Assembly: GCA_934504345.1 (NCBI GenBank)
Contig: CAKSVR010000006.1
Span: 15,293-79,292, forward strand
Reading direction: 5' to 3'
Source: an uncultured Agathobaculum sp.
GTDB lineage: Bacteria; Bacillota; Clostridia; Oscillospirales; Butyricicoccaceae
DNA: 64,000 bases
A model generated the notes under the pieces. That model was not told where the DNA came from and searched no databases. It was given only the letters and a program-made list of their open reading frames with translations. Made by a program: the position numbers and the translations under genes. Shown here one piece after another: positions 57,309 through 64,000 of the stretch. Numbering within the stretch: the first letter of the stretch is position 1; each line of letters starts with the position of its first letter.

Positions 57309-58538
57309 TTATAAAATATGACGGCGGATCAGATCGAGCGCCGTGCTCGCCGCCTGCATTCTGACGCGGTCGCGGCCGAAGGAGGAATTGGTCTTGCGCG
57401 TGAAGAACTTTCCGTTGTACCACACGCTGATATAGACCAGACCGGTCGGCTTGTCCTCGGTGCCGCCGCCCGGGCCCGCGATACCCGTGATGCCCACGCC
57501 GATATCCGCGCCGAGCGCCTTCGCCACGCCCGCCGCCATCTGCTCTGCGGTCTCTGCGGAGACTGCGCCGACCGTGTCGAGCGTTTCCTTTCTGACGCCG
57601 AGCACGTTCATCTTGACCTCGTTGGCGTAGGAGCACACGCCGCCCAGATAATAGTCCGAGCAGCCGGGAACATCCGTGATGCGCTTGGAGAGCAGGCCGC
57701 CCGTGCAGCTTTCCGCGACAGCGAGCTTGAGACCCTTTGCGCGCAGGCCGTCGCCGACGACCTGTTCGAGCGAGTCGACATCCACGCCGTATACGTCGTC
57801 GCCAAGCAGCTCGACGATCTCCCTGACCACCGGCTCGAGCAGCTTCTCGCACTCCTCGGTCGTGTCCGCCTTGGCGGTGACGCGCGCGAAGCACTCGGAG
57901 GTCTTTGCGTAAGGCGCGATGGTCGGGTTCTTGCTCTTCTCCATCATGTCGTGCAGGATGTGCTCCATGCTGCTCTCGCCCAGACCGAATACACGGATGT
58001 TGTGCGAAACGATGCAGCCGCCCGCCAGCTTGTACAGATACGGCATCGCGCATTCCTTCCACATCGGGTTGCACTCGCGCGGAGGGCCGGGCAGCATGAG
58101 AACGTGCTTGCCGTCGGCCTCGAATGCACAGCCGGGCGCGGTGCCCCAGAGATTGGTGAACACCGTGCAGCCCTCGGGCAGCCATGCCTGCTTTTCGTTG
58201 TTCTTGGTCATTTCGCGGCCGATGGTCTTGAAAAAGTCGGTCAGACGGTCCATCGACGGCTGATGCAGCGCCATTTTCTTGCCGAAAACGGTCGCGAGTG
58301 TTTCCTTGGTCAGGTCGTCGAGGGTTGGGCCGAGGCCGCCGGTGGTGATGATGATGTCGGCGCGGTCCTTTGCCTCGCGGACAACGCGCTCGAGGCGGGC
58401 CGGATTGTCACCGACAACGGTCTGGTAAAATACGTTGATGCCGAGCTCGGAAAGACCCTGCGAGATGAGCTGTGCATCGGTGTTCACGATGTCGCCCAGC
58501 AGGATCTCCGTGCCGACTGCGATAAGTTCTGCGTTCAA
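57309..58538 (-). CDS. cinA: CinA, nicotinamide-nucleotide amidohydrolase / ADP-ribose pyrophosphatase
   Basis: 409 aa, two domains. N-terminal MoCF-like domain (MNAELIAVGTEILLGDIVNT; TTGGLGPTLDDLTKE) carries the pyrophosphatase activity. The C-terminal CinA domain (LAVAESCTGGLLSKRITDVP; ITGIAGPGGGTEDKPTGLVY) deamidates NMN in pyridine-nucleotide recycling. Linked in Gram-positives with recA and competence, though recA is not in the window. Confidence 0.96.
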   Translation of the reverse strand: MNAELIAVGTEILLGDIVNTDAQLISQGLSELGINVFYQTVVGDNPARLERVVREAKDRADIIITTGGLGPTLDDLTKETLATVFGKKMALHQPSMDRLTDFFKTIGREMTKNNEKQAWLPEGCTVFTNLWGTAPGCAFEADGKHVLMLPGPPRECNPMWKECAMPYLYKLAGGCIVSHNIRVFGLGESSMEHILHDMMEKSKNPTIAPYAKTSECFARVTAKADTTEECEKLLEPVVREIVELLGDDVYGVDVDSLEQVVGDGLRAKGLKLAVAESCTGGLLSKRITDVPGCSDYYLGGVCSYANEVKMNVLGVRKETLDTVGAVSAETAEQMAAGVAKALGADIGVGITGIAGPGGGTEDKPTGLVYISVWYNGKFFTRKTNSSFGRDRVRMQAASTALDLIRRHIL

Positions 58539-58575
58539 TGGATTTTCCTCCTTTGGAAAATGAGATAAGGGTTAT

Positions 58576-58735
58576 ATTGTAGGGCGGGATGACCTCATCC
58601 CGCCGCATTTAACGATATGCACCCGATTTACAACGGTGGGGTGGGGTCACCCCGCCCTACATGACAGTTCGCAGATGGATGCAGCCGGTATATGCGGCGC
58701 GCCGAGGTTGTCGCGCCCTACGGGACAATGCGTGC
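58576..58735. repeat. REP-like palindromic intergenic repeats
   Basis: Three imperfect units around the theme TGTAGGGCGGGATGACC: 58578-58607 (GGCGGGATGA/TCATCCCGCC), 58635-58661 (GGTGGGGTGGGGTC/ACCCCGCCC) and 58697-58722 (CGCGCCGAGG..CGCGCCCTACG). Each can form a GC-rich hairpin. This fills the cinA-thiI gap; no gene seen. Similar GTAGGGCGGG palindromes are a common type of intergenic repeat in Firmicutes. Confidence 0.7.
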
Positions 58736-58740
58736 TGAAA

Positions 58741-59910
58741 TTACGGCAGGTGGATAATCTCCACGCCCTTAACCGCCTCGTCTACGAGCGCTTCGACATC
58801 GAGGTGGCTCTCCGCCTCGAGGATCTTCGGCATCTTGGGCTTGGTATTCGGGTGCTTGGGAGTGAATACAGTGCAGCAGTCCTCATAGGGGAGGATGGAG
58901 GTTTCGAAGGTGTCGATCTTACGGGCGATCGTGACGATTTCCTCCTTATCCATGCCGATGCACGGACGGAATACGGGCAGCTCGCACACTGCGCCGGTAA
59001 CGGCCATGGCGGGCATGGTCTGGCTGGCCACCTGACCGAGCGACTCGCCGGTGATGAGCGCACCGCAGCCGTACTCAACGGCTACACGCTCGGCAATACG
59101 CATCATAAAGCGGCGCATGATGAGCGTGAACAGCTCCTCGTGGCACTTGTCGCGGATCTCCTCCTGAATGTGGGTGAACGGCACGACCATGACGCTCATG
59201 CGGCCGCACCATGCGGTCAGCTTGCGGCCGAGCTCGAGCACTTTCTCTTTTGCGCGCTCGGAGGTGTACGGATAGCTGAAAAAGTGGATGCCGCACAGCT
59301 CGAGGCCGCGCTTTGCCATCATCCAGCCCGCAACAGGCGAGTCGATGCCGCCGGAGAGCAGCAGCGCCGCGCGGCCGTTCGAGCCGATGGGCATACCGCC
59401 CGCACCGGGAACCGGACCGGCGTGAACGAAGGCGTACTTTTCGCGCATCTCAACGTGCACGGTCAGGTCGGGATGGTGCATATCCGGACGGACCTCCGGG
59501 AACAGGTCGGCCAGCTCGCCGCCAACGTGCTGGCTGATCTCGGTGGAGGTCATCGGGAATTTCTTGTCGCCGCGCTTGCTTTCGACCTTAAAGGTCTTTG
59601 CCGCCGCGAAATTGGGCGCAAGGTAGTCCTTTGCGGTCGCGATGATGCTCTCGAGGGTCTTTTCCGGGCACACCGCCGCGCGGGAGATGGTCGCGAAGCC
59701 GAATACGCGGCTTGCACACTCCATAACGGCATCGGCATCCGCATCATCCGGGATTTCAACATAAACGACCGACTGGCGCATGGTGATCTCACAGTCGGCA
59801 ACGTGCGCCATGCGGCGCTTGAGGTTTTTCAGCAGACGGTCCTCAAAGGTCTTGCGGTTGAGTCCTTTCAGGACGATTTCGCCGCACTTGAGCAGTAATA
59901 CTTCTTTCAT
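58741..59910 (-). CDS. thiI: tRNA 4-thiouridine synthetase ThiI
   Basis: 389 aa. N-terminal ferredoxin-like and THUMP domains, then the PP-loop LLSGGIDSPVAGWMMAKRGL (ATP pyrophosphatase). No rhodanese domain at the C-terminus, which is the usual Firmicutes form that takes sulfur directly from a dedicated cysteine desulfurase. Such a desulfurase is encoded 1.1 kb upstream in the same operon. Confidence 0.95.
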   Translation of the reverse strand: MKEVLLLKCGEIVLKGLNRKTFEDRLLKNLKRRMAHVADCEITMRQSVVYVEIPDDADADAVMECASRVFGFATISRAAVCPEKTLESIIATAKDYLAPNFAAAKTFKVESKRGDKKFPMTSTEISQHVGGELADLFPEVRPDMHHPDLTVHVEMREKYAFVHAGPVPGAGGMPIGSNGRAALLLSGGIDSPVAGWMMAKRGLELCGIHFFSYPYTSERAKEKVLELGRKLTAWCGRMSVMVVPFTHIQEEIRDKCHEELFTLIMRRFMMRIAERVAVEYGCGALITGESLGQVASQTMPAMAVTGAVCELPVFRPCIGMDKEEIVTIARKIDTFETSILPYEDCCTVFTPKHPNTKPKMPKILEAESHLDVEALVDEAVKGVEIIHLP

Positions 59911-59928
59911 ATCGTTTCTCCTTGGTGG

Positions 59929-60315
59929 TTAGTTATTTATTTTGATAAATTCCTGTTCCTCGGCAGTCATCAGCGCGTCATGCTCGGCGCTGTCAGAGCC
60001 GAACGAGAGCCGGGTCTTGACAAAGCCGTCATCCGGCAGGATGAACACCTGCGCCAGATAGTTTAAGTAAACGTCCGCCATCATTTCCAGCCTGCTGTAA
60101 TCGGTGTCCCACGGTACGAGCGACTGCGTGCCGACACTGACCGTGCCGTCCGCGCGGCGGTCGATCTTGACCGGCAGACTGCGCTCTTCCGCGCGTTTCT
60201 CGGCATTTTCCGGCAGGCCGTCGTAGAGGCCCTCCATCCAGAAGCGGCATTTGCCGTCATAGACGGCGAGCTTGTGCTCCGAGCCGTCCGGTTTTACGAT
60301 AGTTTTGTATTCCAT
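59929..60315 (-). CDS. Hypothetical protein (128 aa) within the thiI operon
   Basis: Begins MEYKTIVKPDGSEHKLAVYD; contains YSRLEMMADVYLNYLAQVFI and ends EEQEFIKINN. Mixed alpha/beta, no signal or membrane segment. Family not recognised. 18 nt from thiI and 6 nt from the preceding membrane-protein gene, so co-transcribed. Confidence 0.72.
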   Translation of the reverse strand: MEYKTIVKPDGSEHKLAVYDGKCRFWMEGLYDGLPENAEKRAEERSLPVKIDRRADGTVSVGTQSLVPWDTDYSRLEMMADVYLNYLAQVFILPDDGFVKTRLSFGSDSAEHDALMTAEEQEFIKINN

Positions 60316-60321
60316 GTAAGA

Positions 60322-61002
60322 TTAAACTCCTTGTTTTTCCTGTACTTCGATCTGTCCGCGTGCCGCAGAGACGATCACGCAGTATTTTTCGCTGTTCTTG
60401 TATGCGCGGAAGCCATAATATCCGAGCGGGTCTTTTTCTTCTGGCATGGTGCAGCCGATGCCGGTGTCGTCCGGCAGCGTAGTCCAAAAGGTGCCGCTAA
60501 ACTCCATTTTGAAGCGATACAGGTCGGTGTATCCGGCCTGTTCGACCAGCTTTTCTGCATTGGATGCGCTGATCGGATGAACAACCAGCAGAAAAGCACC
60601 TATCGTAATCAGCATAGTTACCATAACTGTGACAGATACAGCAGGAACGGTTTTCAAAGGCAGTTTGGAGATGAGAACGATTACCGCAATACAGGTCAGC
60701 GCAAACCAGTATTCAAAGTGATACGGTTCTGTGATGAGAATAACCGGTATGCTGACTGCAATCACACAGCATAAAAGCTGATACAGCCGTATCCGCAGAA
60801 AGGCTGTCGGGTAGTTCCATTGAATTGCATAGTTCTGGTTATCAATGCTGGAACGAAGTGCAAATATGATATATACCGCACATATGGAACCGATAAAGAA
60901 CGGATCTTGCAGCAGCATTCCATCATATACGGCAAAGTGCAGATAGAAGATTATCGCTGTACATACCAGACAAATCAACGTGTTTATAACCACTTTTCTC
61001 AT
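60322..61002 (-). CDS. Hypothetical membrane protein (226 aa)
   Basis: ATG 61002 after GGAGG; about six hydrophobic segments in the first 150 residues (VVINTLICLVCTAIIFYLHF; CCVIAVSIPVILITE; LTCIAVIVLI; VTVMVTMLITIGAFLLVV). A soluble C-terminal domain follows (~150-226: KLVEQAGYTDLYRFKMEFSG...SAARGQIEVQEKQ). Lower GC than its neighbours by eye, and A/T-rich codons are more common, so it may be a later arrival in the operon. Family not recognised. Confidence 0.72.
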   Translation of the reverse strand: MRKVVINTLICLVCTAIIFYLHFAVYDGMLLQDPFFIGSICAVYIIFALRSSIDNQNYAIQWNYPTAFLRIRLYQLLCCVIAVSIPVILITEPYHFEYWFALTCIAVIVLISKLPLKTVPAVSVTVMVTMLITIGAFLLVVHPISASNAEKLVEQAGYTDLYRFKMEFSGTFWTTLPDDTGIGCTMPEEKDPLGYYGFRAYKNSEKYCVIVSAARGQIEVQEKQGV

Positions 61003-61049
61003 AACCCTACCTCCTCGCAATAATTCCTAACTACTAATTACTAATTAGT

Positions 61050-62177
61050 TTATCGACGGAACATTTTCGCGCCCTTTTTAACCGCTGCAACAAAGGCATC
61101 CACATCTTCCGTGGTGTTGAACGGTGCGAACGAAACGCGCAGTGCGCTGTCCGTGCGGGCTTTCGGCAGACCGAGCGCCTTGAGCACGCCGCTCTGCTTG
61201 CCCTTGGAGCACGCCGAGCCGCTGGAAATGTACACCTCGTCCCCCTCGAGAACGTGCAGCATGACCTCGCTCTTGCAGCCGGGCATGGAAAGATTGATAA
61301 CGTGCGGAATATCGCCCGCGCCGTTTATCACCGCATCGGGCAGCTCGGCGGCCACCTGCCGGCGGAGATAGTCGGCCAGCGCCTGCACATGGGTGTAATC
61401 CTCGTCAAAGTGCGCCATGCGGATCTCGCACGCCTTGGCGAACGCCGCGATGTTCGGTACGGCCTCAGTGCCCGGGCGCATCCCGCGCTCCTGACCGCCG
61501 CCGAACGTCAGCGGAGGCAGGCGCAGGCCCTTTTTCACATACAGCGCGCCGATTCCCTTGGGTGCGCCGATCTTATGACCGGAAACGCTCATCAGGTCGC
61601 AGTTCCACTTTTTCGGGGTCAGCTTGACACGGCACAGGCCCTGCACCGCATCGATATGGAACAGCGCCTTGGGCGCCTTGGCTTTGAGCAGCTTGCCCAG
61701 CGCCTCGACCGGCTGCACCGTGCCGATCTCATTATTGACGAGCTGGCAGGACAGCAGGATGGTGTCCTCGGTGAGTGCTTCGCTCAGAACCTCGGGCGTG
61801 ATGTGGCCGGTGGCATCCGGCGCAAGGAAAACCACATCGAATCCTGCATCGGCAAGCTGCTTTGCGGTGTTGATGGTGGCCGCGTGCTCGATTTCGGTCG
61901 TGATGATGCGGCCTTTCTTATGCCGGTTGAGGTGTGCCGCGCCGCGCAGACTGATATTGGTGCTCTCGGTGCCGCAGGCGGTGAAATAGACCTCCTCGGG
62001 CAGACAGCCGAGCGCGGATGCGACCGTCCTGCGGCTGTCCTCGAGCAGATGCGAGGCCTCGAGCCCCATGCGGTGCAGGCTGGACGGGTTGCCGAACTCC
62101 TCGAGCATCGCGTGAACGGCCGCCTCGGCTGCTTCGGGCAGTACGCGGGTCGTTGCCGCGTTATCAAGATAATGCAT
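61050..62177 (-). CDS. Cysteine desulfurase (NifS/IscS family)
   Basis: 375 aa. HYLDNAATTRVLPEAAEAAV start, GNPSSLHRMG, PLP-lysine in SVSGHKIGAPKGIGALYV, and the catalytic persulfide Cys in SSGSACSKGKQSG, with the short loop of the class II-like dedicated desulfurases. It moves cysteine sulfur to acceptors; the operon partner thiI points to tRNA s4U8 synthesis. Probably the NifZ/IscS-type ThiI donor. Two unknown genes lie between. Confidence 0.92.
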   Translation of the reverse strand: MHYLDNAATTRVLPEAAEAAVHAMLEEFGNPSSLHRMGLEASHLLEDSRRTVASALGCLPEEVYFTACGTESTNISLRGAAHLNRHKKGRIITTEIEHAATINTAKQLADAGFDVVFLAPDATGHITPEVLSEALTEDTILLSCQLVNNEIGTVQPVEALGKLLKAKAPKALFHIDAVQGLCRVKLTPKKWNCDLMSVSGHKIGAPKGIGALYVKKGLRLPPLTFGGGQERGMRPGTEAVPNIAAFAKACEIRMAHFDEDYTHVQALADYLRRQVAAELPDAVINGAGDIPHVINLSMPGCKSEVMLHVLEGDEVYISSGSACSKGKQSGVLKALGLPKARTDSALRVSFAPFNTTEDVDAFVAAVKKGAKMFRR

Positions 62178-62292
62178 AGAAAAACGAACTCCTTCATCGG
62201 GGCAGACCGCCGGACAGTCATACTCCCCGCTATTATAAAATATTTTACAACGGCACGCCGCCTTTTACAAGACAAAAACGTGCAAAACAGCA

Positions 62293-62321
62293 TTGAAATA
62301 CCGGGACAGGTATGCTATAAT
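62293..62321 (+). promoter_or_regulatory. Promoter of purA
   Basis: TTGAAA (62293-62298), 17-nt spacer, TATAAT (62316-62321), 80 nt before purA. Confidence 0.8.
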
Positions 62322-62400
62322 TTGCAGTGTATGACATCATACCTATTAAAAGTATATCGCGTGACAAGAGCACGTTGCAGATAGAAAGGGAGGAAATCCT

Positions 62401-63684
62401 ATGCCAGGTAAGGTAATTCTCGGCGCTCAGTGGGGTGACGAGGGCAAGGGTAAGTTCATCGATATTTTCGCAGGCAAGGCGGATCTGGTCGTTCGCAGTC
62501 AGGGCGGCAACAATGCCGGCCACACGGTTGTTGCAAACGGCGTAAAGTACAAGCTGCAGCTCATTCCGTCCGGCATCCTGTATCCGGAGTGCATCAACGT
62601 GATCGGCCCGGGCGTTGTCGTCAACCCGAAGGCAGTCCTCGGTGAGATCGACGGCCTGCACGAAAAGGGCATCTCGACGGACAAGCTGTTCATTGATGCC
62701 CGCTGCCACTGCATCATGCCGTGGCACCTAGAGCTCGATGCGCTCAGCGAGGCGGAGAAGGCCAAGGAAGGCACCGCCATCGGCACCACCAAGAAGGGCA
62801 TCGGCCCGACCTATATGGACAAGTCCGAGCGCAGCGGCATCCGTATGCATGATTTCGTCGATGCAGAGCGCTTCGAGGAAGTCATCCGCGAAACCTGCGC
62901 CCGCAAGAACCGCGTTATCACCGGCGTTTACGGCGGCGAGCCGATCGATGCCGAGGCTGTTATCGCGGAGTACCGCGTTTATGCCGACCGTCTGCGCCCG
63001 ATGGTGCGCGACACCACGGTTCTGACCTATGACGCTATCAAGTCCGGCAAGGAAGTGCTGTTCGAGGGTGCACAGGGCACGCTGCTCGACCTCGATATGG
63101 GCACCTATCCGTATGTTACCTCGTCTCACCCGGTAGCAGGCGGCTGCTGCATCGGTTCCGGTGTCGGCCCGACTGCCATCAACGAGATTATGGGCATTTT
63201 CAAGTCCTACACCACCCGTGTAGGCGAGGGCCCGTTCCCGACCGAGCTGTTCGACGAAACCGGCGACTACATCCGCAATGCAGGCGGCGAATTCGGCACT
63301 GTTACCGGCCGTCCGCGCCGTACCGGCTGGTTCGATGCAGTCGTAGCGCGCTATGCAGTGCGTGCAAACGGCCTGACCGATGTTGTCATCAACAAGATCG
63401 ACCCGCTGCGCGGCCTGCCGAAGCTCAAGGTCTGCGTGGCCTACAAGCTGAAGAACGGCGAAACCGTTACCGAGTTCCCGGCGAACTTCATGGATCTGGT
63501 GGACTGCGAGCCGGTCTACGAGGAGTTCGACGGCTTTACCGAGGACATCACCAACTGCCGCACCTTTGAGGAGCTGCCGGCGACCGTGCAGTCCTACATC
63601 AAGGAGCTCGAGCGCATCATCGAGTGCCCGATCACCATGCTGGGTGTCGGCCCGGCGCGCGATCAGGTCATGACGATCAAGTAA
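62401..63684 (+). CDS. purA: Adenylosuccinate synthetase
   Basis: 427 aa. First committed step from IMP to AMP (IMP + Asp + GTP). N-terminal VILGAQWGDEGKGKFIDIFA with the P-loop GDEGKGK; QGGNNAGHTVV; EGAQGTLLDLDMGTYPYVTS; TGRPRRTGWFDAV. AGGGAGG precedes the ATG. Terminator follows. Confidence 0.98.
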   Translation: MPGKVILGAQWGDEGKGKFIDIFAGKADLVVRSQGGNNAGHTVVANGVKYKLQLIPSGILYPECINVIGPGVVVNPKAVLGEIDGLHEKGISTDKLFIDARCHCIMPWHLELDALSEAEKAKEGTAIGTTKKGIGPTYMDKSERSGIRMHDFVDAERFEEVIRETCARKNRVITGVYGGEPIDAEAVIAEYRVYADRLRPMVRDTTVLTYDAIKSGKEVLFEGAQGTLLDLDMGTYPYVTSSHPVAGGCCIGSGVGPTAINEIMGIFKSYTTRVGEGPFPTELFDETGDYIRNAGGEFGTVTGRPRRTGWFDAVVARYAVRANGLTDVVINKIDPLRGLPKLKVCVAYKLKNGETVTEFPANFMDLVDCEPVYEEFDGFTEDITNCRTFEELPATVQSYIKELERIIECPITMLGVGPARDQVMTIK

Positions 63685-63696
63685 ATTACGCACAAG

Positions 63697-63732
63697 AAAA
63701 GCAGGTTTCCGACGAGGGAACCTGCTTTTTTG
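63697..63732 (+). terminator. Terminator of purA
   Basis: AAAAGCAGGTTTCC (63697-63710), loop GACGA, GGGAACCTGCTTTT (63716-63729), then TT. Confidence 0.9.
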
Positions 63733-63757
63733 CTGCTCATTTGCGAAAAACCATTCC

Positions 63758-64000
63758 GCAGCAGCCACTTTCCGGTGCACGCGAGGCGCGTGAGCGCTGC
63801 GCCGCAGCCGGGCGGCAGCCTAATCCACGGTATCCGTTAAGCGGTGCAACCGAGTCGCGTAAGCGATACGTCCTTTCCGGGCGGAGGAGTTTCGCGCTCT
63901 GCGGAGCGCGGGAACGGGCCGCACGCGCGGCGGGCGCAAAAAGGGAGGGACACCTACGGTTTCCCTCCCTCTTTGAACTCCTACCTTTCCCTCAGCGACC
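63758..64000 (-). repeat. Large structured repeat LSR5 (inverted, cut by window end)
   Basis: Two terminal units (63772-63813 and ~63840-63880, with GCGC-GTGA-GCGC and TCGC-GTAA-GCGA mini-hairpins), a CGCGCTCTGCGGAGCGCG palindrome (63893-63910), and a hairpin 63942-63970 (AGGGAGGGA/TCCCTCCCT, loop CACCTACGG). Read on the minus strand it is nearly identical to the right end of LSR1, so this copy is inverted. The rest lies beyond base 64000. Confidence 0.82.

Noticed and set aside
1..64000. CRISPR array or prophage
   Set aside because: No regularly spaced direct repeats, cas genes, capsid, tail, integrase or terminase sequences were seen.

Overview
The window is GC-rich, gene-dense chromosomal DNA of a spore-forming Gram-positive bacterium, most likely a Clostridia gut anaerobe of the Oscillospiraceae/Ruminococcaceae/Butyricicoccaceae type. 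The evidence is the Prp-processed L27 leader, spoVT and spoIID, a heterodimer-type glgC/glgD pair, the ywiB-argS order, strong TTGACA-N17-TATAAT promoters and AGGAGG ribosome sites. The genus is a guess. No prophage, CRISPR array, rRNA operon, transposase or integrase was seen.

Layout. 1-8.9 kb: murI end, DUF1934 gene, argS, a CtpA-type protease, an unrecognised 342-aa protein, prmA, rsmE, a membrane protein and a transglutaminase-like protein. 9.0-9.3 kb: tRNA-Met, tRNA-Glu and tRNA-Val. 9.4-10.1 kb: the first large structured repeat (LSR1). 10.2-14.5 kb: an M16 peptidase pair, lgt and folD. 14.5-15.45 kb: a tandem array of three type I toxin-antitoxin modules. 15.5-20.6 kb: rpiA, a coiled-coil membrane protein, rplU-prp-rpmA, obgE and a DMT transporter. 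20.7-24.4 kb: a phosphoribosyltransferase-like gene and a codB-like permease embedded in three short hairpin repeats (SHR1-3) plus a partial LSR2. 24.6-29.8 kb: spoVT, a 57-aa protein, a C39-like protein, an orphan ABC ATPase, LSR3, dCMP deaminase, pth, a flavodoxin and a GIY-YIG/Nudix fusion. 29.9-30.2 kb: a fourth type I toxin-antitoxin locus. 30.2-39.0 kb: secG, a nucleotidyltransferase, pyk, an LCP protein, an M16 peptidase, a CBS protein, an orphan substrate-binding lipoprotein and carD. 39.1-39.8 kb: LSR4. 39.8-46.3 kb: ppk1 and ppa (divergent), MATE pump, SHR4, MerR regulator, radical SAM protein. 46.3-46.95 kb: a small two-gene operon under a perfect SOS (LexA) box. 47-57 kb: spoIID and the glycogen operon glgB-C-D-A-P, whose branching enzyme has a histone-H1-like tail and which carries SHR5 before glgP. 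57.3-63.7 kb: cinA, thiI, two unknown genes, cysteine desulfurase and purA. The right edge carries an inverted LSR5.

The housekeeping genes are ordinary. The striking content is non-coding. (1) Four compact type I toxin-antitoxin loci encode 23-28-aa hydrophobic peptides opposed by short antisense RNAs with near-consensus promoters. (2) LSR is a roughly 480-760 bp family whose hairpins keep conserved loops while their stems change in compensating ways. (3) SHR is a 160-236 bp family with inverted termini and a central hairpin that co-vary between copies, sometimes supplying stop codons to neighbouring genes. (4) An SOS-box operon encodes proteins of unknown role. Coordinates come from reading the sequence; family calls are by motif recognition without database searches.
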